Positions 27,501 through 42,500 of a DNA stretch of 64,000 nucleotides are shown in pieces. Below the pieces are notes generated by a model that saw nothing but the letters and a program-made list of their open reading frames with translations, did not search any database and was not told where the DNA came from. Positions within the stretch are counted from its first letter, which is position 1. Every line of letters begins with the position of its first letter. The DNA is taken from the NCBI GenBank assembly GCA_017465745.1, contig JAFTVM010000054.1, positions 1 through 64,000 of the forward strand, in the 5' to 3' direction. The translations under genes and the position numbers were made by a program. Origin of the DNA: Oscillospiraceae bacterium. Lineage in GTDB: Bacteria; Bacillota; Clostridia; Oscillospirales; Oscillospiraceae.

Positions 27501-30500
27501 TCACGCCGCAAAGCAGTGCGCTGAGGCATGCCCACCAGGGCCCCAGAAACACTGCGGCCACGACATCCACAAAATGCTGGAACGGAGCCATGGCCGGGAA
27601 ATACACAAAGGTATTGAGCACAAAGGCCAGACTTGCGAAGACGGCGCAAAGCACCATTTTTTTGACGTTTACATTTTTCTTCATAATTCCTCCTTCATTC
27701 AATTACAAGGACGGAATTTGACAACAAAAAACGCCACTTCTCCTGCAAGAGAAATGGCGTCCATCTGCACTTTCCCCACGGTGAAAAACAGAAAAAGCCC
27801 CGGTGAAATAGACCGGGGCCCTGAAAATCAGTAAAAGTGCAGCATATTGTCGCATCCCTACGTTGGCATTACCCAAATCAGGTGAGGTCGAGGGAATACA
27901 CCCTCCTCTCAGATCCTTTACAGGAACTCCCTTGCAAGAACCATTATATGCCCGGAGGTTCCGGATGTCAATGAAAAAATGCTACCTTGAAATCTGCAAT
28001 TGACACTCCGGAAAGAAACAACTATGATAGTGACAGGTAATACGATTATGATAATCACCGAGAAAACAGCAAGGAGCGCTCTATGAAAAAAGAGAACATC
28101 CCGGACAATTATGATCTGCAGGTGGACATCGGCAGGCGGATCTTCATGGAGTACGATCAGAAGCTTCTGATCCGGAAATTCGGTCTGGAAGCGGACGACC
28201 GGTGGATCTACCTGACCTACCTGAATACGCCCTGCCGCATCAGCCGGGCGGACGGGCAGATCGACGAACTGTTGGAGGGCGTCTGGACAGAATGCCGGGA
28301 TTTCAGCACCGTCATGACCATCTATGATCTGCTGTGCCACCACAAGGGAGCCGCCGCGCCGGTACTGTACCACGAGTGGTGTACGGTGGGCACCTTTATT
28401 GTCACCGGTGTGCAGAATACCGGAACCTTCACAAACAAATATGCCGCCTTGTTTGACGGGCGGCTGGAAGAACTGAAAGCGGCGTGCATCAACCTGGGCG
28501 GCAGGCTGGAAAAGCGAATGGCGGGGGCGGATGTGACCTGCAAGATCCCAGTGACGCCCTTCTTCCCGGTGCTGCTGCAATTCTGGGAGGGGGACGACGA
28601 ATTCCCGCCGAAGCTGATGCTGCTGTGGGACAGAAATGCCATGAGCTTCCTGCATTTTGAAACCACCTTCTACCTGCAGGGGGATCTGGCCCAGCGACTG
28701 CTGCGCCAATTCTGAACGAAACCGGATGGGAGCAACACGATGAACAGACAAGAACTTGCTGCCTGGCTGACAGATACTTACAGCGTGACAGGCGAGTATC
28801 TTTTCACCCGGTATCCCAGCTTTCAGGTGTTTCGCCACCACGGGAGCAGAAAGTGGTTTGCCGTTATCATGGACATCCCCGGAAAAAATCTGGGCCTTGC
28901 GGGAGATGAAGAAATCAGCGTAGTGAATCTCAAATGCGACACCCGGCTCATCGGCTCTTTCCGGGAGGAACCGGGCGTGGAGGATGAGAAGCTGAAGTTC
29001 CTGGCGGATATGAGCCATGCGCTGACAAATGGGAGAGGCTTCACAGTGTGAAAAAAGGCGATACCTGGCTTCGCAACCGGGTATCGCCTTTTTGTCTGCA
29101 CCGATGAGCACCTGATAATGACCGAACAGGCAAAAATCAACATTTCTCCTGTTTAATTTGCTATGATGAATCCGCAAAGCAAATCAGAAATGGAGGACAG
29201 CTAATATGCAGGCGATTCAAACAATGGGGCTTGTCAAGCGGTATAACAATCTGACTGCCGTGGACAGACTCAATCTGGAGATCCGGCAGGGGGAATTGTT
29301 TTCTCTGCTGGGCGTCAATGGCGCGGGAAAGACCACGGCGATCAAAATGCTGACATGCCTGAGCAAACCCACAGACGGAGATGCCGTTGTAGGCGGATAC
29401 AGCATTACAAAGGAGCCCGATCAGGTAAAGCGGCTGATCGGCGTATCACCACAGGAGACGGCCATTGCGCCGAACCTTTCCGTGAAAGAAAACCTGGAGC
29501 TGATCTGCGGCATCCACGGGTTGTCCGGGGAAAAGACGCAAGCAAAGATCCGGGAGATCTCTGTGCAATTAACCCTGGATGATGTTTTACAGAGAAAAGC
29601 CGGCAAGCTTTCCGGCGGCTGGCAGCGCCGGGTCAGCATTGCCATGGCGCTGATCAGCCAGCCGCAGATCCTGTTTCTGGACGAACCCACCCTTGGCCTG
29701 GACGTCATTGCGAGGCACGACCTGTGGGAGGTGATCCGCGGGTTGAAGGGCAGGATTACCATCATCCTGACGACCCATTACATGGAGGAAGCCCAGGCCC
29801 TTTCCGACCGCATCGGTATCATGAAAAGCGGCAGGCTTCTGGCAGTGGGAACGGCGGAAGAATTGAACGTGTTGGCCGGAACCGATGATTTTGAAACAGC
29901 TTTCGTGACCATTGTGAAGGAGGGGGCAGTATGAGAATGCTGACATTTGCCAAAAGATGTGCAAGGGAGATCCTGCGCGACCCCATCAATCTTGGCTTTG
30001 GGCTGGGGTTTCCCCTGGTGTTGTTGCTGCTTTTGAGCGCCATGCAGGCTAATATTCCGGTGAGCCTGTTTGAGATCGATACCCTGACGCCGGGCATTAC
30101 CGTGTTCGGGTTGTCATTCATGACCCTGTTTTCCGCAACACTGATCGCCAAAGACCGGGAAAGTGCCCTTCTGCAGCGGCTGTATACCACACCCCTGACA
30201 GGCTTTGACTTCATCACGGGGTATATGCTCCCGCTCCTCCCCCTTGCCATCGGACAGAGTGTGGTTTGCTATCTGTTTGCGATCCCGTTGGGGCTTACGG
30301 TCAGTGCCAATGTGATCTTTGCAATCATCGGGATCATTCCCATGGCGGTTTTCAATATTGCGCTGGGGCTGCTGTGCGGCAGCGTGTTTGGCGTGAAGCA
30401 GGTGGGCGGTATCTGCGGCGCGCTGCTGACCAATCTGTCTGCATGGCTTTCGGGCGTATGGTTTGATCTGGAACTTGTGGGCGGCTTTTTCGAAAAGATC

Positions 30501-33500
30501 GCCAATGCGCTCCCCTTTGTCCACGCAGCGGAAATGGAAAAGGCTTTTTTCAGCGGAAACTGGGAACTTGTAGCGTCCCACCTTCTGCCGGTACTTTTGT
30601 ACAGCGTATTGATAACGGCGGTGGCTGTGTTCTGTTTCCTCGGACAGATGAAGAATCCGTAACGCCAGTACGGAAAGCTGCGCTTTGGTGAGAAAGTCAC
30701 AGAAAAAGAATTCTCCCCATGCTAAAATAAAGCCAGAAAGAAAAACAAACACGACTCAAATATACTGAGGGAGGATCAACTATGAATACCAGAATTGCTG
30801 AACTGATGAACGACCAGATCAACAAGGAACTCTACAGCGCCTACCTGTATCTGGAGATCGCCAACTACTATGACGAGCTGGATCTCGATGGCTACGCCAA
30901 CTACTACATGATCCAGGCCCAGGAGGAGCGGGATCATGCATTGCTCTTCATGAAGTACATGCAGATCAACGGTCTGAAGGTCACCCTGAAGGCCATCGAC
31001 ATGCCCGGCAAGAGCTATGACAGTGTCCTGGCGCCTCTGGAACTGGCCGCGGAGCATGAGCGCTACGTTACCGCCCTCATCAATAACATCTATCACGAGG
31101 CCCAGCTGGACAAGGACTACCGGGCCATGAAGTTCCTGGACTGGTTTGTCGACGAGCAGATGGAGGAGGAAGACAACGCCGACAAGATGATCAGCAGGTT
31201 CAAGCTGTTCGGCGGCGACCCCAGAGGTCTTTACCTGCTGGACCAGGAATACGGCGGAAGAGTCTATTCCGCCCCCAGCCTGGTTCTTGGCTGATCCATA
31301 CATCGAAAAACGGAGGATATTACCATGAAATATGTTTGCGACGTCTGCGGCTGGGAATATGACGAGGAGCAGGGCTGCCCCGAGGCCGGCATCGCGCCCG
31401 GAACCCGCTGGGAGGACATCCCTGAAGACTTCGAGTGCCCCCTGTGCATGGTGGGAAAGGATCAGTTTTCTGAGGAATAAGCGGAAATAAGCAGGGCGGC
31501 TTCCGAGGGAGCCGCCCTTTTTCTGCGGAGAGCGGAGACGACCTGCGTCACCGGGCGGAAGCCCTGTGGTCCCCGGAGCTTCCGGGTCCGCGTTCCGTAT
31601 GTGTGAACTGGTTGAAGTGCTGTCCAATGTGTGCTATCATTAGCCTGACAAACCTGAATATGACGGGGTGATTTCATTGGAGCAGATTATTGCGTATATC
31701 AAACAAAAATACAACCCCCTTTCCATCATTCTTTATGGCTCGTATGCGAACGGAACAAACAATCTGAACAGTGATTTTGACTCGCTGGTTATTTCTTATG
31801 ACCACGAACAATTCCATGACACATCCTTCGTGAATGGCATTCAGCTGGATGTTTTTGTGTATCCTGCCTGCTATTTTGATGGAGATTTTGATTGCAGCGA
31901 CTTCATTCAAATTTTTGATGGAAAGATTATTGCAGATAGGGAAGATAAGGGAAAAACACTCCAGGCGAGGGTGATTTCGTATCTGCAAAACCGTCCGCAA
32001 AAATCAAACGCAGAAATTGAAGCAAGTATTGATTGGTGCATTAAGATGCTTGCACGGGCAAAACGAAACGATGCCGAGGGATTGTTCCGATGGCACTGGG
32101 TGCTGATTGACAGCCTGGAAATATTTTGTGAAGTCATGAAGCAGCCTTATTTCGGACCGAAAAAATCCTTGAAATGGATGGAGGAAAACCATCCCGTTGC
32201 TTTTGAATGCTACCAAAAGGCGCTTGAGGATTTTCGTATGGATAGCTTGGAAAACTGGATCGCATACATAAGAAATGCGCAATGGCGCTGAACCGCCATC
32301 TTATCAGACAATGTGACTGGGCCGGAGGGCACCGACATGGACTATATCCGATTCCTGATCCGGGCGGATGTCTGCCTGCACCATGACGCCTCCTGCGAGA
32401 TCGCCGCCAAAATCCCCGGCGCGCAGCTGCGGATGTATGGCCAGTGGGGGCACGGGCTGTATGAGGAAGCCAAGAACTTTAACCGGACGGTGCTGGATTT
32501 TCTGACCCACAATTCAATCACAGAACCCCCGGAATCCATGATTCCGGGGGTTCTGTTCTGCAATTATGCCAGCTTTGCCAGGGCTTCTTCCTCCGTTGCC
32601 ACGAAGAAAACATCCTTCCCCTTGTTGCTTTCATAGATGAAATCGCGCAGGGGCTTGCTGGTATGGCCGGAATAATCCCCGTAAATCGCGATGTGTCCGC
32701 CATAATTCACATACTTTTGCAGGATTTCGCCTGCCATATTGGTGCTCAGAATGAAAAAATCCGGGTGAACAAGCTTTTTGTCGATGGCGATCCTTTTCGT
32801 TCCAAGCTCATATTTCGCAGTCATTAGCAGATCCAGGGCGGATTGGCTATCGACGATGACCCTTTCCTCGCTGCGCACCACTGCGACATTTTCGATTTTT
32901 TCAAGCTTCATGGTGATTATCTCCTTTTTAAGACCGATCTCTGCTGAAATCCGTATGCAGATTCCCTTTGCCGACGCAGTCGGCGTGGATGTAGATGTCC
33001 ATGCAGGTTTCGCCGTTTTGCTCATAGACCTCCTCGAAGCATCCCAGGAATTGGGTACCGTGATTCTCCTTGAAGCCGTTGGCTCCCAGGTATTCCAGGA
33101 TCCGCTGGTAGCCCTTGGGGATCCGGTCGAAAGCCGCCCGGAAGGGATCGTGAACGGTGATCTTTGCGTACTGCGCCTCCGCCTGACGATAGGTTTCCAC
33201 GCCGGGGCATTTCGGCTCGAAGCCCTCCGGCAGGAGCCAGCCTGCCACATAGCCCCGCAGACCGAAGCGGTTCTGCTGCTCCATGGAAACAAACGGGAAA
33301 TCCCAGCCGATCTGCCGGGGCGTTGGTTCCACATCATACAGCCCGCTGTTTTTTGCCCACTGATCCAGATACATCTGCACATCATTCTCCGGCTGGGGGC
33401 TGATGATGACGTAGCGGCCCAGGGTGAAGGCAGGAACCGTCACGATGGAGACGGGGGAGTAGCAGTCCGTCTGGGGTGCCATGTCCTCCTTCAGCAGGGC

Positions 33501-36500
33501 GTCCAGGGTGCAGGAAAAGAGCCTGCTCAGCTCCAGCAGCTTGTCCACATCCGGTACAGCTTCGCCGGTCTCCCATTTGGATACCGTCTGCCGGGAAACA
33601 TTCATCCGCTCCGCCAGTTTTTCCTGGGTCATGCCGCCGTGGAGCTTGCGCAGAAATTGCAGATTCAAACCTAGTTTCATCTGATCGCCACCCTTCTTTG
33701 TAATGGCTCTATCATAGCATCCCGGATGCCGGTTGTCCAGAAAGCGGTACGGGCATTTCGGCGGGGGCATGTAAAGTCAGAGTTGCTTTTTGAACAGTCC
33801 ATGTTGGTTGCAGTAGTAGTACACGATGCCCCGGCCGCAGAACTGGAGCCGGGTCTGGGCGTTGCTTTCGGGGTAGAATTTAACCATCTGGAGGCGGTGG
33901 TCGGTTACGTGGGCGAGGAAAGAGATGTAATGGCCCTTCGTCATGGGGTGAGCGATGGTGAGGAAGTGCTCGTCCTCCACATCCTCGATGGTGATGCTGT
34001 GGTCGTTGTCTGCGTCCTCCGCTTCCAGAGCGGGCAGCGTCACACCGCAGCAGCTCACCACCGCATTGCCGATACAATGGATCACATTGCCGCAGATGGG
34101 GCAGACGTACAGCTTTGTGCGCAGCAGATTGGCGGAGATGTTTTTATTGCTGATATGCTCGCCGTTCATCAGCTCGATGACGGACACCCCCAGCGCCTGG
34201 GCCAGGGGCTGGAGCAGGGAAATATCCGGCAGCCCCTTGGCGGTTTCCCACTTGGACACGGTTTTGCTGCTGACGCCGATTTGCTCTGCCAAGTCTGCCT
34301 GGGTCATGCTTCTGGATTCCCGAAGGGCTTTGATGGTGCTTCCGGTCACGTAGGTATTCATATGAATCACTCCTTTTCCGGCATCAGCATATCATGGATT
34401 CCATCAAGGAGCAACCTACGCTGCGTAGACTGGGGTCAGCGGCAGAATTCGATTTGCTTCAGATCATGCCACAGATGCGAAGCAGTATCGGAGATCAGCC
34501 GCTCGTCAGCAGGAGTGAACAGGGTGATCCGCAGTTTGCTGTTTTTGAGATTCCACCAACCGACGACTGTTCCGTTTACAAGAATCGCTGGACGCACGAT
34601 ACCGGCGAGGTTGAAGATGTCTCGCATGTGCGCCTTGGAAAAGAAAAGGCTTTCCGTTTTCTCGTAGCCCAGCATCAGCTGGTCGAAGCCGGCCAGGAAC
34701 AGGCAGGGGGGAAGGGCGCCGGCGGGTGTCCCGGCGTCGATGTAGAAGTAAGTCCTGCCGTCCAGTGTGGTATCGGAGAGGGGAAGCGCTTTCATCCAGG
34801 ACTTGATTTTTGTCTGTGTCGTGCCAAGGAAGTAGGCAGCATCCTTCACGCCGGCGGGGCCGAAGTGTGTGAAATAGCGTCTGGCCAGTTCGATGCGGGC
34901 AGGCGCTTCCGCCATTGGCGCGAAGGTGGGACATAGCCGGTATGCTTTCTTCTCCTGTACCTTGTGGCAGATGCGCCCGGCTTCGCAGAGGGCGCGGATG
35001 GTGCCGCCCCAGGGATCGAAGATGCTCCGGCTTTCGCTGTCGGTCATGCCCGCCTTCTCGCAGACTGCTTTCAGTGCATCCCGCCCGTCAATGCCATGGG
35101 CGATGGCGTCAACGATCAGATCGGCAAAGTATGATTTGCGCCGGGCATTGATGTAAGCATCCGACGCAAGCGTATCCACAGCCCGGAGAAAATGGGTTCG
35201 TCCTTCGTGCAGAAACAGTGGAAGATCATCGATGGAGAACAGGTGCATGGTGCCGCGATTGGTCCAGCTCTTGATGAGGCCGTCGGTATTGACTTCCGTG
35301 CAGCGGATGGACAGACCGTGGAGCGCATGGCTGAGAAACTGCGCCTGCACACCGCACAGATCCTTTACAACGGTCTGGGTGTCGGTGCTCGTCAGTAAAT
35401 GCTGTCCGACCAGACGGCGCAGTTTGATTTCTTCTGATGTCATGGGCGTACCTCCTTGGAATTTCCTGATCCTGGTATAGCAATGGCAAATTCAGGCTCC
35501 TTCACAGTGGCTTGTATTGCTCCAGTCGATTTCGGAGTAACTGCATGATCTCCAGCTCATCCACCGCGTCGCATATTGCATTATGGGTCTCACGGTATGT
35601 ACGGTCTCCGGACAGCAGGCGCAGCATGGGTTCGACGCCGTAGCCGCGTTTTAATCTGCCGGTGGAGCAGCAGGCGGCATCGGCGGGGATCTTGGGGTTG
35701 TGCTGGCGGTAGGCGGCCAGGCGCATGATGTCGTACCAGTCGAAGCCGCGCAGTTCCGGCAGGTGGTTGCGGTCGAAGCAGGCGTTGTAGGCGAAGATAC
35801 GATTGACGCCGTGCTTGCGAAACCAGGCGCGCAGATCGCTCATGGCCTCGGCCCGGGTGCAGAGGATGGGCTTCACCGGCGTGTCCAGGAACAGGGCGTC
35901 GTAGTACATGCCGCAGATCTGGCACTCGGCGGGCAGGATATGGTATTTCATTTCGACGGGTGCGAAGGTGTCCGCGTCGGCGATGACGGTGCCGATGGAC
36001 ATGACCTGATCAGCCCAGTTGGTTTCTGTATCAATGACGGCGAATTTCCCCATATGTGTTCTCCTTGGTGGTCTTACGGATAGTATACCGAAAGATGGGG
36101 AAGTTTGCAATCGCCATCAAGGAATGATACGCAGTAAACGGGGACTGCTACACCCGGGACTGCGTGTTGCGGCAGGGGATCGCCTGCTGTGGCGCGTGTG
36201 AGCAGTTTCCCTGCGATACCATCATGACCCAGCCGCACACCACGGTTCTGGATGAAGATTGGCTGCGGTGGAAGAAAGCAAGCAATACAAACCGATAAGG
36301 AGAGGCATATGAAGGACTGGCTCTTCAGAACAGACGAATACATCTGCGATCTGCGGACGGGTTGGCGTCCTGGTTCGCGGCGTCAAGCTGCTGGTGAAGC
36401 GTGACCGGGATGGAAGCGAGTACGCCCTGCCCGGTGGTCATGTCAGGATCGGGGAGACCACGGCGGATGGGCTTGTGCGGGCATATAAAGAAGAAACCGG

Positions 36501-39500
36501 GGCGGACATCAGGGTGGGGAACTTTGACCCAACGGATAAAGCATTGGATGATGTAGTGGCTGTTGTTGTAACATTGCATCTTGCGTGCCGGCGGGAACAG
36601 TTTCCAAACCGGGCACATAGTTTGCCGGATGAGGTCGCAACAGGATCTGAAACTTTTTTATTACGTTCTGCTTCTTTTGACGATATCTGCTGCGGCAATG
36701 GACACTTTTCACGGGTGTTTTCTCCGGCTGATTCGTTATATGCCAGTTCTGCCTGTGGCCAAAACCGTTTCCCGCGTTCTCATGGGAAGCGGTTTTTGCT
36801 TTCGTTTCATGACCGTAGGCTGCCGTTGGAAGAATTGCTGGTCCAGGCTTGCATAAAACGGTTGCAATAATAGACGGTACCATTCAAGACGACAAAAGGA
36901 TGGGATGAAGGCGATTCGTTCTGGTGCAGGGGAGTTTTTTCTTGCCTAATCATCGAAAATTGTCTATAATGAAAAAACAAAGAAAAAGGGGGGAGAGCAT
37001 GCGTATTGCGATCGTGGAGGACGAAGCCGGTTATACGGAGCAGCTGCGGGAATATCTGCGCAAATACCAGACGGAATTTGACCGCCATCTGGAGGTGAGC
37101 TGCTATGACAACGGCATGAATTTTATCCACAGCTTCAAGAGTCAGTTTGACATTATTCTGCTGGATGTTGCCATGCCCTATATCGACGGCTTCGAGACCG
37201 CCCAGAAGATCCGGGAACAGGATTCGGAGGTGGTGCTCCTGTTCGTCACCAATCAGGCGCAGCACGCCATCCGGGGGTATGAGGTGGACGCCATGGACTA
37301 TATCCTCAAGCCCATCAGCTATTTCGCCTTTTCCCAGCGGCTCAACCGTGCCATCTCCAGAGTCAGCCGCCGGGAGGAGCCCTGTCTGCTGCTGCAGCTG
37401 AAATCCGGATCCAGGAAGCTGAAGATCAAGGAGATCTGCTATATCGAAAGCAGCGGGCACAATCTGGTATACCACACGCTGGACGGGGACTATACGATTC
37501 CGGGCAGCCTGAAGGATGCGGAAGAAAAACTGGGAAAATACCACTTCCTTCGCTGCAACAAGGGCTATCTGGTGTCATTGCGTCATGTGGATAATGTTCA
37601 GGAAGGCTGCGCCGTGGTGAATGGGGAGCATCTGCTCATCAGCCGCCCACGGAAGGCTGCTTTCATGGAGGCGCTGACCAATTTCCTGGGAGGTGGCGCC
37701 CAGTGAACGTGATCCTGCACGATATTCCCAGATTATACACAGGCATCGCCGAATGGGCGGCGTGCATGATGTATGTGCTGCTGTTCCCGCCCCGGCTGCG
37801 TCGGCAGCTCCAGATCCCGGCGGCGCTGGGATGCCTGGTGATCCAGTGTGTATTCCTGGTGGTGACGGATGATGTGCCGCTGGTTTGGTGGATCCCCTGT
37901 ATGGTGACGGCGTTTGCCATGATGGTGGGGCAGCTGCTGCTTCTGGGCGATATGGATCTGAGAACTGCCTGCCATGTGGGCGTCCATGCCTTCGTGCTGG
38001 CGGAATTCGCCGCCGCTCTGGAATGGCAGCTGCATTACTTCCTCTGGGGGGAGCAGGATCCCGCCTGGTGGCAGCAGTATATTCTGCTGGCTGCGGTATT
38101 CGGCGTGGTGTATCTGGTATCCTGGATCATTGCCTCCCGGCTGATGATGCCCCCGGGAAAGCTGATGGTGAGCAAAAGCGAGCTGTTCATTGTGGTCATC
38201 ATCGGTATCATCGTTTTCGCCATGAGCAACCTCAGCTTCTATGACCGGGAGAATCCCTTCAGCGCCGTTTATGCCCGGGATATTATGAACATCCGCACCC
38301 TGGTGGATTTCGCCGGCAACACGGTGCTCATCGCCTATTTCATCCAGCGCAAGCAGAACCACTCTCAGAAGGAACTGGCGGCGCTGCAGACTGTTCTGGA
38401 AAACCAGTACGCCCAGTACCGCATGAGCCGGGATACCATCGACCTGATCAACCGGAAATACCACGATCTGAAGCACCAGATCGCCGCCCTCCGGGCGGAG
38501 CCTGATGCTGAAGTCCGGGAGCGGTGGCTCCGGGAGATGGAGGAGGACATTCGTGCCTACGAAGCCCAGAACAAGACCGGTAACCATATTCTCGACACCG
38601 TCCTCACCGGCAAGAGCCTCCAGTGCCAAAATCAGGGCATCGAGCTGGTGGTGGTGGCGGACGGCAGGGTGCTGGATTTCATGGATCTGATGGACATCTG
38701 CACCATTTTCGGCAATGCCCTGGACAACGCCATCGAGTGCGAGATGAAGATCGCCGATCCCTCCAAACGGATGATCCGGCTGATGCTCAGCGCCCAGAAG
38801 AGCTTTCTGCTGCTGAAGGTGGAGAATTACTGCCCGACCCCGCCGGATTTCCGGGATGGTCTGCCGGCGACGACCAAGCGGGACACCGACAATCACGGCT
38901 TCGGTCTGAAGAGCATCCGCAACACTGCCCAGAAATACGGCGGGTCGATGACCACTGCCGTGGAGGACAACTGGTTTGTGCTGAAGGTTCTGATCCCCAT
39001 GAAAACCAAATGAAAGAAGGGGCAGCGCAGGCTGCCCCTTCTTTTGACGAAACATTTCGAAACTTCTCGGAACTTTATGGATATTAAACAAAAGGTAATA
39101 TCGTAATTTGTGCAGGATTTTTTGACTTTTTGAATGAAATGCAGTTTGTGCAGAAATAACGACAATTTGTGCAGTTTCGCTTTCTTAATATATTAAGATT
39201 CGTTATAATGAACACGAAAAGGGTGCACACAATACCCGAAATTGTGTAAAGAAACAAAATGAGGAGGAAAAGAAAATCATGTTTCTGACGCTGTCTTTCA
39301 ACCCCGACGACATTATCCCCGTGCTGCGGTCCATGCAGAATGAGCTGATCATTCTGGGTGTTGCCCTGGCTCTGGCTATTGTCGCCAGCCTGCTGTTCAT
39401 CAAGCAGCCCAAGGCTACCAAGAAGTTTGCACGCGGCACCACCTGGATCGCATTCCTGCTGGTCGCAGTGCTGGTGGTCAACATGATCCTGATGGGACCC

Positions 39501-42500
39501 ATGTTCTCCATCGTCAACATGGCTCTGAACCCCGATGTTTCCGGCAACATCAGTGAGGAGTCCATCGATGAGGCTTCTGAACTCTGCACCGATATCGCAG
39601 AGGAAGGCATGATCCTGCTGAAGAACGACGGCATCCTGCCCCTGGCAAAGGGCAGCAAGCTGAACACCTTCGGCTGGTCCGCAACCAACCCCATCTACGG
39701 TGGTGTCGGTTCCGGCGCCCTGTCCCAGGAGTTCCCCATTGTCTCCTTCCTGGAAGGCCTGACCAACGCCGGTCTGGAGTACAACTCCGACCTGACCGAC
39801 TGGTACACCACCTGGCGTGCCGAGCGTCCTTCCGTTGGCATGTGGGCCCAGGACTGGACCATCCCCGAACCCACTCAGGAAGAGTACGAGGCTGACGGCA
39901 TCTATGACAATGCCCTGGCTTACTCTGACACCGCCATCTTCTTCGTTGCCCGTTCCGGCGGCGAAGGCGCTGACCTGCCCGTCAGCTACTATGGTGAGTA
40001 CAACACCGAGGGTATGTCCGGCGCTTCCGGCATGTCCGAGTACCCCGACGACATGGATCCCGAGAAGCACTATCTGGAGCTGAGCAACCGCGAGCGCGCC
40101 ACTCTGGAGGTCCTGAACGAGAAGTTCGACAACATCATCGTCATCGTCAACTGTGCTGCCGCCATGGAGATGGGCTTCATTGAGGAGTACGACTCCATCA
40201 AGGCTGCTGTCTATGTTCCCGGCGGTCCCGGCCAGAACGGCTTCAATGCCCTGGGCTCCATCCTGGTTGGCGACGTGAACCCCTCCGGCAAGACCGTTGA
40301 CACCGTCATCTATGACCTGAAGCAGGCGCCCACCTGGAATAACTTCGGCGGCACCTACTACACCAACCTGTCCGACATCGTCGGCGAAGAGTCCGTCCAG
40401 CCCAGCTATGTGGGCTACGTCGAGGGCATCTACGTCGGCTACAAGTTCTACGAGACCGCCGCTGCTGAGGGCCTGATCAACTATGACGAGGTCGTCCAGT
40501 ATCCCTTCGGCTACGGCCTGAGCTACACCTCCTTCACCCAGGAAATGGGCGAGATCAAGGAAGCTGACGGCGTCCTGTCCGTGGATGTCACCGTCACCAA
40601 CACCGGCGATGCTGCCGGCCGCGACGTGATCCAGCTGTACTTCAATCCTCCCTACACCAACGGCGGCATCGAGAAGGCTACCGCCAACCTGGTCGCTTTC
40701 GACAAGACCGACGTTCTGGAGCCCGGCGCTTCCGCTACCTACACCCTGACCTGGAAGGTCGAGGACATGGCATCCTTCGACACCTACGGTCATGGCTGCT
40801 ATGTGGTTGAGGAGGGTGACTACATCATCTCCATCAATGCTGACGCCCACAATATCATTGCCGAGGCCACCTACACCGTGGCTTCCGACATCGTCTATGA
40901 CGCCTCCAACCCCCGTTCTACCGATGTGGACGCTGCCACCGTCGAGTTCGCATTCGCTGAGAACACCGAGCAGTTCACCTACCTGTCCCGTGCTGACGGC
41001 TTCGCAAATTATGCCGCTGCCACCGGCGTCTACACCTTCACCGAGATGTCTGCCGAGCACAAGGCCGGTTTCTGGACCAACAACAACTATAACCCCGCTG
41101 ACTTCAATAACGCTGATGATGTCGCGCCCACTACCGGTGTCGCTGCCGGTCTGGTGATGGCTGACATGCGTGGCGTCGCTTACGACGATCCCAAGTGGGA
41201 TACCTTCCTGGATCAGCTGAGCGTGCAGGATATGGTCACCCTGATCTCCGTGGGCGGCTACCAGTCCACCGTCATTGACTCCATCGGCAAGACCCAGCAG
41301 ATCGACTGCGACGGTCCCGCCTCCATCAACAACAACTTCACCGGCAAGGGCTCCATCGGCTTCACCTCCGCCGTCATGATCGCTTCCACCTGGAACGAGG
41401 ATCTGGCTTACCGCTTCGGCGAGTCCATTGGTCAGATGGCTGACGAGATGAACGTCTCCGGCTGGTACGCTCCCGCCATGAACACCCACCGTTCCGCATT
41501 CTCCGGCCGTAACTTCGAGTACTACTCCGAGGATGGCTTCATCGCCGGTAAGATGGCTGCCAACGCCATCAAGGCTGCTGAGACCCACGGTGTCTACTCC
41601 TTCATGAAGCACTTTGCTCTGAACGATCAGGAGACCAACCGCAGTAACGGTCTGTGCACCTGGTCCACCGAGCAGGCCATCCGCGAGATCTACCTGAAGC
41701 CCTTCGAGATGGCTGTCAAGGAAGGCGGCGCTGACGCTGCTATGTCCGCATTCAACCACATCGGCAACGAGTGGGCCGGCGCCTGCAACGAGCTGCTGAT
41801 CAACGTGCTCCGCGGCGAGTGGGGCTTCCAGGGCATGGTCCTGACCGACTACTTCATGGGCGGCACCTACATGGACGCTGATATCGGCATCCGTAACGGC
41901 AACGACTTCTGCCTGTCCCCCATGGGCGGCGGCACCGACATCCTGGACGACCAGTCCTCTGCTACCTCCCTGCTGGCAGCCCGTCAGGCCTGTAAGAACA
42001 TCCTGTTCGTCACTGCCAACTCCCGCGCCTACACCGACGAGGTTCTGAACCCCGGTATGCCCACCTGGCAGATCCTGACCTACGCCATTTCCGCTGTGGT
42101 CGCAGTCCTGCTGGTGCTGTGGGAGGTCAAGGTCTTCAAGAAGTTCAAGGCTGCAAAGGCTGAGACTGTTGAGACTGTCACCGAATAATATCCGAACTGT
42201 ACCCTTCTTTCATTGGGCCTCCCTCCTTCGGGAGGGAGGTCCGTTCCCTTTTTGGATACGAGGGCTGATAATGTCAGCCTTGGCATCTGGAAAGCGACAA
42301 ATACGAAAAGGAGAGATTACCGTGAACATCCAAGAATATATCAGTAAACTCACCCTGGAAGAGAAAGCCGCGCTGCTGCAGGGCTGGACCACCTGGACCA
42401 GCTACGAGTGCAAGCGTCTGGGCATTCCCGCCATCTTTATGTCCGACGGCCCCACGGGCCTTCGCAAGCAGGCAGGCGCCGGCGACCACCTGGGTCTGAA